64,000 nt of DNA from Mucilaginibacter tolerans (lineage in GTDB: Bacteria; Bacteroidota; Bacteroidia; Sphingobacteriales; Sphingobacteriaceae): the NCBI RefSeq assembly GCF_030519375.1, contig NZ_JAUMKB010000011.1, positions 62,001-126,000 on the forward strand. The letters run 5' to 3'. Below are positions 53,915 through 61,957 of the stretch, piece by piece. The number at the start of each line of letters is the position of its first letter. Within the stretch, counting starts at the first letter, position 1. The notes beneath the pieces were generated by a model that was not told the DNA's origin, searched no databases, and worked only from the letters and a program-made list of their open reading frames with translations. Made by a program: the position numbers and the translations under genes.

Positions 53915-54700
53915 ATGAAACAGTTATTTTCAGTTAAATCATTAATGTCTGTAGTTTATTTCCTGGCTGGAATGGTGATTATGGGCGGTATCTGGGCTTT
54001 GATAGCCAAGATCACTAAAAACGAAATCCCGACTCCTTTAGCCACATGGGCCGTCTTTAAAGATGTTATGCACCATCCTTTTCAAAATGATGCAGACCAG
54101 AAAGGCATAGGCACTAAGTTGTTAAGCTCGCTTGCCAGGGTAAGTATTGGTTTTGGTTTGGGTAGCATATTCGCAATTCCGTTGGGCCTAATAATGGGAG
54201 GCAGCAAAATTGCCATGAAGATCATCAATCCAATGGTACAGATTTTAAAACCTGTTTCGCCATTAGCCTGGTTCCCATTGGGGCTTGCTATCTTCCAGGA
54301 CTCGCCAAAGGCCAGCATCTTTATGATATTTATTTGCTCACTGTGGCCCACGTTAATCAATTCGGCATTTGGGGCCTCGCACGTTCCTCAGGATCATAAA
54401 AATGTGAGTAAAGCTTTTGGATTTTCAACCTGGAAATATCTGACCAAAATATTATTGCCATTTAGTTTACCTCATATCATTACCGGTTTACGGCTTTCAA
54501 TTGGCATTGCCTGGATGGTGATTGTTGCCGGCGAAATGCTTTCGGGGGGAATAGGGCTGGGGAATTTTGTGTGGGAAGAAGGATTTAACGGTGGAAGTAC
54601 CGCTAAAATTTTAGTCGCTATTATTATTATAGGTATTGTTGGATCATTGCTCGACAAGTGTTTCACCTGGTTACAGCAAAAATTCTCCTACGCAGTTTAG
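53915..54700 (+). CDS. nrtB: Nitrate ABC transporter permease
   Basis: A 261-residue BPD_transp permease with about six helices. The EAA loop region is KAFGFSTWKYLTKILLPFSLPHIITGLRLSIG, followed by AWMVIVAGEMLSGGIGLGN, typical of NrtB/SsuC/TauC permeases. It forms the membrane channel with NrtA and NrtD. The next gene starts 33 bases on. Confidence 0.92.
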   Translation: MKQLFSVKSLMSVVYFLAGMVIMGGIWALIAKITKNEIPTPLATWAVFKDVMHHPFQNDADQKGIGTKLLSSLARVSIGFGLGSIFAIPLGLIMGGSKIAMKIINPMVQILKPVSPLAWFPLGLAIFQDSPKASIFMIFICSLWPTLINSAFGASHVPQDHKNVSKAFGFSTWKYLTKILLPFSLPHIITGLRLSIGIAWMVIVAGEMLSGGIGLGNFVWEEGFNGGSTAKILVAIIIIGIVGSLLDKCFTWLQQKFSYAV

Positions 54701-54733
54701 CCCTGAAATTACCAATTCATTAAAAACATTAAT

Positions 54734-55609
54734 ATGAGTCAAACATCAATCGTAGCAGCAAAACAAGACGTTATTGAAATTGCTGACATAGTTTTGGAAC
54801 AGGCTTACAACCCGCCCAAAAGCATTGAAATAAATAATGTTACGGTAAATTTTAAAACTCCAAAAGGGATATATACCGCAGTTAAGGATATTGACCTTTC
54901 CGTGAAGAAAGGTGAAATAGTTTCGCTTATAGGACACTCCGGCTGTGGTAAATCAACACTGATGGGTACTATCAGCGGAATGGTTCAGCCTACCAGTGGC
55001 GAAGTTTACGCAAACGGCACAAAAGTAAATTCGCCAGGACCAGACAGGGGTATTGTGTTTCAAAACTACTCGTTGCTACCCTGGCTTACAGTTTATAAGA
55101 ATATCTATGTGGCGGTGGATTCCGCAGTCAAAGATATATCTGCATCAGAAAAAGCTCGGCTGGTAGAGACTAATTTAAAGATGGTAAATCTTTGGGAACA
55201 CAAAGATAAACTACCGGGCCAGCTTTCGGGAGGAATGAAACAGCGTGTAGCCATTGCCCGCGCATTTTCTATTAACCCCAGAATATTGTTGCTCGATGAG
55301 CCATTTGGCGCATTAGATGCCCTTACCAAAAGTGCCATGCATATTGAGCTGCTGAAACTGTGGAACCTGGATAACCGCGAAAAAACCATAGTAATGGTAA
55401 CGCATGATATTGAAGAAGCTATCTTTTTATCAGACAAAGTAGTGGTTTTGAATAATGGGCCGGCGGCTACTATAAAGGAGATTGTTGATGTGCCTTTAAA
55501 AAGACCGCGAAATAAAAAAGATATCGTTCATGACCCCAAGTACATGGAAATTCATGACCGGCTATTGAATTTATTGATAGCTAAGTTTTCAATTGACGAC
55601 GAACATTAA
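54734..55609 (+). CDS. nrtD: Nitrate ABC transporter ATPase
   Basis: A 291-residue ATPase. Walker A GHSGCGKST (about 75-83), Q-loop FQNYSLLPWL, signature LSGGMKQRVAIARA and Walker B ILLLDEPFGALD are intact. The 34-residue N-terminal extension before the core is longer than usual; the C-terminal NrtA-like fusion of cyanobacterial NrtC is absent, so this is the NrtD type. It powers nitrate import. Confidence 0.92.
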   Translation: MSQTSIVAAKQDVIEIADIVLEQAYNPPKSIEINNVTVNFKTPKGIYTAVKDIDLSVKKGEIVSLIGHSGCGKSTLMGTISGMVQPTSGEVYANGTKVNSPGPDRGIVFQNYSLLPWLTVYKNIYVAVDSAVKDISASEKARLVETNLKMVNLWEHKDKLPGQLSGGMKQRVAIARAFSINPRILLLDEPFGALDALTKSAMHIELLKLWNLDNREKTIVMVTHDIEEAIFLSDKVVVLNNGPAATIKEIVDVPLKRPRNKKDIVHDPKYMEIHDRLLNLLIAKFSIDDEH

Positions 55610-55633
55610 CTATACAACATATAAACTGATAAC

Positions 55634-56947
55634 GTGAATAAATTAAAACAATTAGATAAACTGAAAATATTCAGTTTGAAGGGCGTTCAGATGCGCACTT
55701 TTCATATCACCTGGCTCATGTTTTTTGTGTGCTTCTTTGGCTGGTTTGGTTTGGCGCCATTAATGCCAACCATCCGTGCCGAACTGCATCTTACAAAAGG
55801 ACAGGTCGGTAATATTATTATTGCTTCGGTTACAGCTACTATCATTGCCAGACTTATTATTGGCAAGCTTTGCGATACTTGGGGGCCGCGCAAAACCGCT
55901 GTAAGGCTGTTGCTGGTAGGCTCTTTGCCTGTGTTTTTTGTTGGACTGGCGCATAGTTATACCACGTTCTTATTATTCCGTCTTGCCATTGGGGTAATCG
56001 GTGCTTCGTTTGTGATTACGCAGTTCCATACGTCGATGATGTTTGCCCCTAAAATAAAAGGAACCGCAAATGCAGTTACCGGTGGCTGGGGGAACTTGGG
56101 TGGTGGGGTAACCAATATGGTAATGCCTCTGATCTTCGCCGCAATAGTAGGATTTGGCTATACCAAAGCCGAAGCATGGCGTTATGCAATGATAGTACCT
56201 GGCACTATGATGCTAATTATGGCCTGGCTCTATTATAAATATACTAAAGATACCCCTAACGGCAACTACGACGAGATTGGCTATAAAAAAAGTAAATCAT
56301 CCAAAACAGACTATTCTGTTTTAGCCGACTGGCGCATATGGGCATTGACTATGGCTTATGCCATGTGTTTTGGTATGGAGATCACTTTTGACAATGTAGC
56401 TTCGTTGCATTTTGTCGATTCGTTTCATCTTTCTCAAAGCAGCGCAGGGTTCTGGGCCGGAGTATTTGGCTTTATGAACCTGTTTGCAAGGGCATTAGGT
56501 GGTATCGTATCCGATAAAGTAGGCGCCAAATTCGGTATGCGCGGTAAGGGCCTTCTGCTTGCAGGTGTATTGCTGCTGGAAGGTGCCGGACTGATACTAT
56601 TCGCACAGGCGGGGTCTTTAGCGATGGCAATCATTTCGATGCTGACGTTTGCGCTCTTCCTAAAAATGTCAAACGGAGCTACCTATGGCATTGTGCCGTT
56701 TGTAAATACCAAAAATGTAGGGCTGGTTAGTGGCATTGTAGGTGCTGGTGGTAACCTGGGCGGAATGCTGTTCGGGTTCCTGTTCAAATCGTCTACAATT
56801 ACTTACGTACAGGCATTTAGCTATATCGGCTATACCGTGATAGCAGTAGCAGTAATCATTATGATTACCCGTTTTGCTAAATCGGGAACTACTGAAGAAA
56901 GCTTACAGGCTAAAGGTGCGGTAAGCGGTGAAGTAGCAATGAGATAA
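55634..56947 (+). CDS. narK: NarK-family MFS nitrate/nitrite transporter
   Basis: A 437-residue MFS protein beginning with GTG at 55634 (N-terminal LKIFSLKGVQMRTFHITW is conserved in NarK proteins, so the internal ATG at 55691 would cut off family sequence). Nitrate-signature stretches are present: the first around FVITQFHTSMMFAPKIKGTANAVTGGWGNLGGG and the second around NVGLVSGIVGAGGNLGGM. It is a second nitrate route beside Nrt, or a nitrite exporter. Twelve helices are expected. Confidence 0.93.
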   Translation: MNKLKQLDKLKIFSLKGVQMRTFHITWLMFFVCFFGWFGLAPLMPTIRAELHLTKGQVGNIIIASVTATIIARLIIGKLCDTWGPRKTAVRLLLVGSLPVFFVGLAHSYTTFLLFRLAIGVIGASFVITQFHTSMMFAPKIKGTANAVTGGWGNLGGGVTNMVMPLIFAAIVGFGYTKAEAWRYAMIVPGTMMLIMAWLYYKYTKDTPNGNYDEIGYKKSKSSKTDYSVLADWRIWALTMAYAMCFGMEITFDNVASLHFVDSFHLSQSSAGFWAGVFGFMNLFARALGGIVSDKVGAKFGMRGKGLLLAGVLLLEGAGLILFAQAGSLAMAIISMLTFALFLKMSNGATYGIVPFVNTKNVGLVSGIVGAGGNLGGMLFGFLFKSSTITYVQAFSYIGYTVIAVAVIIMITRFAKSGTTEESLQAKGAVSGEVAMR

Positions 56948-56959
56948 AAATAAAATCTG

Positions 56960-59900
56960 ATGGGTCTGAAAAGGCAACATAATAATGGTTTGACGAGCAC
57001 CTGCTGCTATTGCGGGGTAGGCTGCGGCGTGGTGATCAATAAGGATAAAAATGATACCATCACGCTTGAAGGCGATAAAGATCACCCGGTAAATAAGGGT
57101 ATGCTTTGCAGCAAGGGCATGAACCTGCATTATACTGTAAATGATAAAAGCGACAGGCTGCTTTATCCCCAAATGCGTTATAACAAAAATATGCCCATGC
57201 AAAGGGTAAGCTGGGATGATGCATTGGACAGGACTGCAGCCGTTTTTAAGACTTTTATAGACAAATATGGTCCGGATTCAGTAGCGTTTTATGCATCTGG
57301 TCAATGTTTAACAGAGGAATATTATGTTGTTAATAAGCTGATTAAGGGGTTTATCGGAAGTAATAATTTAGACACTAACTCACGCCTGTGTATGAGTAGC
57401 GCAGTAGCTGCCTATAAAATAGCATTAGGGGAGGACGCAGTTCCGGTGTGTTATGATGATATCGAACTCTCTGATTGCATGCTCATTGAAGGCGGTAATC
57501 CTGCCTGGTGCCACCCGATATTATGGCGCCGCGTTGAAGCGCACAAAGCTGCTAATCCCCATGTGAAGATCATTGTTGTTGATCCCAGGGTGACTGATAC
57601 CTGCTCTATTGCTGATTTGCATTTGCAGATCAACCCGGGTACCGACATTACCCTGAATCATGCGATTGGCCGGGTGCTGATAGAAAATGGGGACATCGAC
57701 ATTGATTTTATCAATAATCACGCTGAAGGGTTTGAGGAGTACAGTAAACTCGTTTTTAAGAAAAGTTTGATTGAGGCTGCAAGAATATGCGGATTGAGCG
57801 AAAGCGATATCCGCCTTGCGGCTCAATATATTGGTGAGGCAAAAGGGTTTATCTCTATGTGGACAATGGGGCTAAACCAAAGCGCAATTGGTGTAAACAA
57901 AAACCTGAGCCTGCTTAATTTAAACCTGATAACCGGGCATATAGGTAAGCCCGGCTCGGGGCCGTTATCGTTAACCGGGCAGCCAAATGCTATGGGCGGC
58001 AGAGAGGTTGGCGGATTATCCAATTTACTTCCGGCTCATCGTGACCTGAAAAACCCTTCGCATCGCGAAGAGGTGCAAAAGTTTTGGGGCGGAACAACAA
58101 TTAATCCACAACCTGGGTTAACAGCCACCGAAATGTTCGAGGCACTTAATGATGGTCGTTTAAAGGCTATCTGGATTATGTGTACCAATCCGCTGACGAG
58201 TTTGCCAAATGTGCGCTTAGCAGAAGAGGCTTTAAAAAAGGCCAAATTTGTGGTTGTCCAGGAGATCAGCAACAAACCGGAAACATTGGCTTATGCTGAT
58301 GTGATATTACCTGCGGCGGCATGGGCCGAAAAGGAAGGCACAATGACCAATTCAGAACGGCGCATCAGTTATCTGAATAAACTGATTGAACCACCGGGAG
58401 AGGCCTTACCCGATTCTGAAATTATTTGCAGGTTTGCCCGGAAGATGGGTTATAAAGGCTTCGATTTTGAGAATAGCGCTGCTATTTATGCAGAACACGT
58501 TAAGCTAACCGCCAGAACAAATATCGATGTAAGCGGATTAAGCTATGAAATATTAAAAGAGAAAAAAACAGTACAGTGGCCCTATAAAAAGAAAAATCAG
58601 GCTAAAGGAACATCCCGTTTGTTCACTGATCATAGTTTTTATACGCCATCAAAGAAGGCAATAATCAGCGCCGTTCCGGATGGATTGACCAGCGAACGGC
58701 CCGATACTGACTTCCCTTTTATTTTAACTACCGGGCGTATACGCGATCAGTGGCATACCATGAGCAAAACCGGCAAGGTTAATAAGCTTAACCAGCATTA
58801 TAAGCAAGCTTTTATTGAGATTCACCCGGAGGATGCTCAGGCGCTTGGGTTAAATGAGGATGATATAGCTGTTATTCAATCGCGCAGGGGAGAGGTCCAA
58901 GTACAGGCTAAATTATCTACTCAAATAAAACGGGGAGTGGTGTTTTTGCCAATGCATTGGGGTAAAATATTAAACAGTGACCTTAATAGGGCCAATAATA
59001 TTACGAGTGATCTGATCGATCCTATATCAAAAGAGCCTGATTTTAAATATTGTGCAGTAAGCGTGCAAAAATATCGCAAGCCGTTTCAGCGTGTTGTGGT
59101 AATTGGTGCAGGAGCAGGGTCTTATGGCTTTGTAAAATCGTACCGCGAACTGAACCAGGATGATGAGATCACCATTTTCAGTAAAGAAAACTATCCATTT
59201 TATAACCGGGTAATGCTGCCGGATTATATCAGCGGTGAGCAACAATGGGAACAACTGGTGAAAATGAAGGACTCAGAAGAGCCGGATTATAAAATACGGC
59301 TTTTGCGTGGGGTGAGCATTGAGAAAATAGACCGGACGAACAAATTCGTCCTTGACTCGAGAGGAATAAAAACACCTTACGACGTACTGATTGTAGCCAC
59401 AGGCAGCCGGGCAGCTGTGCCTAAAAACGTACCATCATTGCCGGGCATATTTACTATGCGCAACCGGAATGATGCCGACAGTTTTAAAAAGCACGTTCCT
59501 CAAAATGGGCATGTGGTGATAGTAGGTGGTGGCTTGCTGGGGTTGGAAATGGCTGCTTCGCTGCGCGAAATAGGTACAAGGGTTACTATTATTCATCGTA
59601 CATCATTGTTCTTAAATCGTCAGCTTGATGCACTGGGAAGCCAGTTATTGCATGAAGAAATGGCTGACCAGGGATGTGATATTTATTTTGACGATGAGGT
59701 GCAATTGTTTTACGGGCGGTCGAAACTAACAGGCATCGGCTTAAAGAGCGGTCGTAAGATTAACTGCGATGCGATGATACTGGCCATTGGTACTACACCA
59801 AATCTTGAAATTGTGAGAGATTGCGGGCTGGAATGTAAACGTGGAGTTATTGTGAACGAACGTTTGCAAACCAGTGATCCTGACATATATGCCATCGGCG

Positions 59901-60478
59901 AAATTGCTGAGTTTGAGGGTACGTTATATGGTATCACGGCGGCAGCTGAGCAACAGGCGGAAGTTGTCGCCAAATTCATGAACGGAGATATTGCAAGTTA
60001 TTACAAGGGCAGCCTGTTTATGAATATCATCAAAATTCATGGGTTTGATCTGTGCAGCATTGGGTTGCCCGAATGTCCGGATGATAAGGGTTACGAAGAG
60101 ATCGTATTTATAGATAAAGCCAAGCGCTATTACAAAAAATGCATTATCCATAATGATAGGCTCGTTGGCACTATCCTCATCGGCGATAAAAGCGAGTTCC
60201 AGGAGTTCAGGGAACTTATTGCAAACAAGACTGAGTTGAGTGAAAAACGTCTGCAATTATTAAGAAGCGGCAATAAAGCTGATCCGGTACTTGGTAAGTT
60301 GGTTTGCAGCTGCAATAATGTTGGCAGCGAAAATATTTTGAATAAAATAGCTTCGGGCTGTAATAATATGAAGGATTTGTGTGCTGCCACAGGTGCTGGT
60401 ACCGGATGCGGATCGTGTAGACCCGAGGTAAAGCGGCTATTGGAGGAAAGTTTAAAAGCTGATGTTTTTGTAAAATAA
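56960..60478 (+). CDS. Assimilatory nitrate reductase fused to FAD oxidoreductase and BFD domains
   Basis: A 1172-residue protein. Residues 1-700 are a molybdopterin nitrate reductase of the Nas/NarB type: [4Fe-4S] ligands Cys15, Cys18, Cys22 and Cys50, GQCLTEEYYV-type and WTMGLNQSAIGVNK motifs, and the molybdopterin dinucleotide-binding C-lobe (LTTGRIRDQWHTMSKTGK). Residues 711-1105 form a NirB-like FAD/NAD-binding module (RVVVIGAGAGSYGF, GGGLLGLEMAASL). Residues 1113-1155 are a BFD-like [2Fe-2S] domain (Cys1116, 1118, 1150, 1153). Other bacteria split these in NasA/NasC and NasB. It would reduce nitrate to nitrite with NAD(P)H in the cytoplasm. Confidence 0.93.
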   Translation: MGLKRQHNNGLTSTCCYCGVGCGVVINKDKNDTITLEGDKDHPVNKGMLCSKGMNLHYTVNDKSDRLLYPQMRYNKNMPMQRVSWDDALDRTAAVFKTFIDKYGPDSVAFYASGQCLTEEYYVVNKLIKGFIGSNNLDTNSRLCMSSAVAAYKIALGEDAVPVCYDDIELSDCMLIEGGNPAWCHPILWRRVEAHKAANPHVKIIVVDPRVTDTCSIADLHLQINPGTDITLNHAIGRVLIENGDIDIDFINNHAEGFEEYSKLVFKKSLIEAARICGLSESDIRLAAQYIGEAKGFISMWTMGLNQSAIGVNKNLSLLNLNLITGHIGKPGSGPLSLTGQPNAMGGREVGGLSNLLPAHRDLKNPSHREEVQKFWGGTTINPQPGLTATEMFEALNDGRLKAIWIMCTNPLTSLPNVRLAEEALKKAKFVVVQEISNKPETLAYADVILPAAAWAEKEGTMTNSERRISYLNKLIEPPGEALPDSEIICRFARKMGYKGFDFENSAAIYAEHVKLTARTNIDVSGLSYEILKEKKTVQWPYKKKNQAKGTSRLFTDHSFYTPSKKAIISAVPDGLTSERPDTDFPFILTTGRIRDQWHTMSKTGKVNKLNQHYKQAFIEIHPEDAQALGLNEDDIAVIQSRRGEVQVQAKLSTQIKRGVVFLPMHWGKILNSDLNRANNITSDLIDPISKEPDFKYCAVSVQKYRKPFQRVVVIGAGAGSYGFVKSYRELNQDDEITIFSKENYPFYNRVMLPDYISGEQQWEQLVKMKDSEEPDYKIRLLRGVSIEKIDRTNKFVLDSRGIKTPYDVLIVATGSRAAVPKNVPSLPGIFTMRNRNDADSFKKHVPQNGHVVIVGGGLLGLEMAASLREIGTRVTIIHRTSLFLNRQLDALGSQLLHEEMADQGCDIYFDDEVQLFYGRSKLTGIGLKSGRKINCDAMILAIGTTPNLEIVRDCGLECKRGVIVNERLQTSDPDIYAIGEIAEFEGTLYGITAAAEQQAEVVAKFMNGDIASYYKGSLFMNIIKIHGFDLCSIGLPECPDDKGYEEIVFIDKAKRYYKKCIIHNDRLVGTILIGDKSEFQEFRELIANKTELSEKRLQLLRSGNKADPVLGKLVCSCNNVGSENILNKIASGCNNMKDLCAATGAGTGCGSCRPEVKRLLEESLKADVFVK

Positions 60479-60485
60479 AAGGGAG

Positions 60486-61949
60486 ATGGAAGAGCAGGCA
60501 ACCTATTGTATCAAAGTGAATTTGCCCGGCGGAGTAGTGTCGGCAGGTGATATGTATGAGATATTGTTAATTGCCGAAAATGCAGGAGTTGAAGCTATCA
60601 GCATCGGTAACAGACAGCAATTGTATTTTAATATAGCAGCAGATCGCCTTGAAGACCTTGAATCGGAAATGTTTAAGGCGGAGATCAGCTATGAAATAAA
60701 TGACGATCAGTTCCCAAACATCATTAGCTCTTACGTTACCGACAATATATTTAATACAGAAAGTTGGCTGAAGGAGGGAGTATACAAAGATATATTCGAC
60801 CTGTTTGATTATCAGCCGAAGCTCAAAATTAACCTAGTTGACAGGAACCAAACATTCGTGCCGTTTTTTAGCGGAAACTTCAACTTTATTGCTTCCGATA
60901 TCAGTAATTACTGGTATTTGTACATCCGTTTTCCCAAAACAAGTGGGTTGTATTGCTGGCCATGGCTGGTGTATTCTGATGATATCCCGGTAATCAGTAA
61001 AGTAGCTGAGGATATTATTATGCGGCGTAAGCAAGCATTTTATGATCAGTCTGAAATAGATCACCAGGCATTTTACAAGCTGGTTACTGTGGGTAAAAAC
61101 TTTGTAAATCACGCAATCACGGAAACATTGAAACTGCCTGATTTTTATCTGCCTTATTATGAGGGGATCAATAAATATACAAATGGTAAATACTGGCTGG
61201 GTGTTTACCGGAGGAATGAATGGTTCCCGGTAGAGTTTTTGAAGGATATATGCCTTTTATGTCTTAAATCCCGTATCGGACAGCTGTATACTACTCCATG
61301 GAAGTCATTATTGATTAAAGGTATAAGTGAAGCCGACCGTAATGATTGGGGAGATATATTAAATAAATATCGGGTAAATGTAAGGCATGCCTCAAATGAG
61401 TTGAACTGGCAACTGGAAAACCTCAGTGAAGAAGCTCTTGATCTGAAAAAGCAATTGGTACGTGAGTTTGAGGAGTATGACCTGCGGACCTACCGGTTAT
61501 CATTTGCTATTAAATTGCAGCCTAAAACAGGCCTTTTGGGTTCGGTCATAATTAGAAAACGTGAAGCAGAGGTATTTGACATTATGCACACCCGCGACTT
61601 TAACCCAAATTCAAAAGACTTTGTTTTTTATAAAAAAGAGGTCGCAAGATATAAACTCGGCACGCAGCTGATTAAATTATGCAATCACTATTATAATTTA
61701 CTGGTCGATAATAATGTTTCATCAGCTATTGCTCATGATGATGCCGGGGAAGCTGAAAAGCAGGAACAGGTAGAAATAGTTTATCAATGCAAAAACTGCC
61801 TCAGCATTTACGACAACGCTTATGGCGATCCGGAAAATGGAATTGAAGCAAATACCGAGTTCGACGCTCTGGAACATTATGTATGTGCTGTTTGTGAGTC
61901 CTCTAAAGAAGATTTTATTCCTGTTGAGAAAAAGGTTGTTTTACATTGA
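60486..61949 (+). CDS. Rubredoxin fused to a degenerate nitrite/sulfite-reductase-like domain
   Basis: A 487-residue protein 7 bases after the nitrate reductase gene. The N-terminus (VNLPGGVVSAGDMYEILLIAENAGVEAISI) looks like a ferredoxin-like half domain of nitrite/sulfite reductase. However no C-x5-C/C-x3-C sirohaem-cluster ligands are found; the only other cysteines are scattered. The last 60 residues are a rubredoxin: YQCKNCLSIYDNAYGDPENG and YVCAVCESSKEDF, with Cys435, 438, 467 and 470 for Fe. Start at the ATG 60486. It is probably an electron carrier or accessory protein of the reductases; the function is undescribed to my knowledge. Confidence 0.85.
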   Translation: MEEQATYCIKVNLPGGVVSAGDMYEILLIAENAGVEAISIGNRQQLYFNIAADRLEDLESEMFKAEISYEINDDQFPNIISSYVTDNIFNTESWLKEGVYKDIFDLFDYQPKLKINLVDRNQTFVPFFSGNFNFIASDISNYWYLYIRFPKTSGLYCWPWLVYSDDIPVISKVAEDIIMRRKQAFYDQSEIDHQAFYKLVTVGKNFVNHAITETLKLPDFYLPYYEGINKYTNGKYWLGVYRRNEWFPVEFLKDICLLCLKSRIGQLYTTPWKSLLIKGISEADRNDWGDILNKYRVNVRHASNELNWQLENLSEEALDLKKQLVREFEEYDLRTYRLSFAIKLQPKTGLLGSVIIRKREAEVFDIMHTRDFNPNSKDFVFYKKEVARYKLGTQLIKLCNHYYNLLVDNNVSSAIAHDDAGEAEKQEQVEIVYQCKNCLSIYDNAYGDPENGIEANTEFDALEHYVCAVCESSKEDFIPVEKKVVLH

Positions 61950-61957
61950 TTTTTAAA

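Noticed and set aside
52612..55609. ABC transporter for sulfonates or taurine instead of nitrate
   Set aside because: The binding protein follows the NrtA/CmpA pattern and the operon continues into NarK and nitrate reductase.
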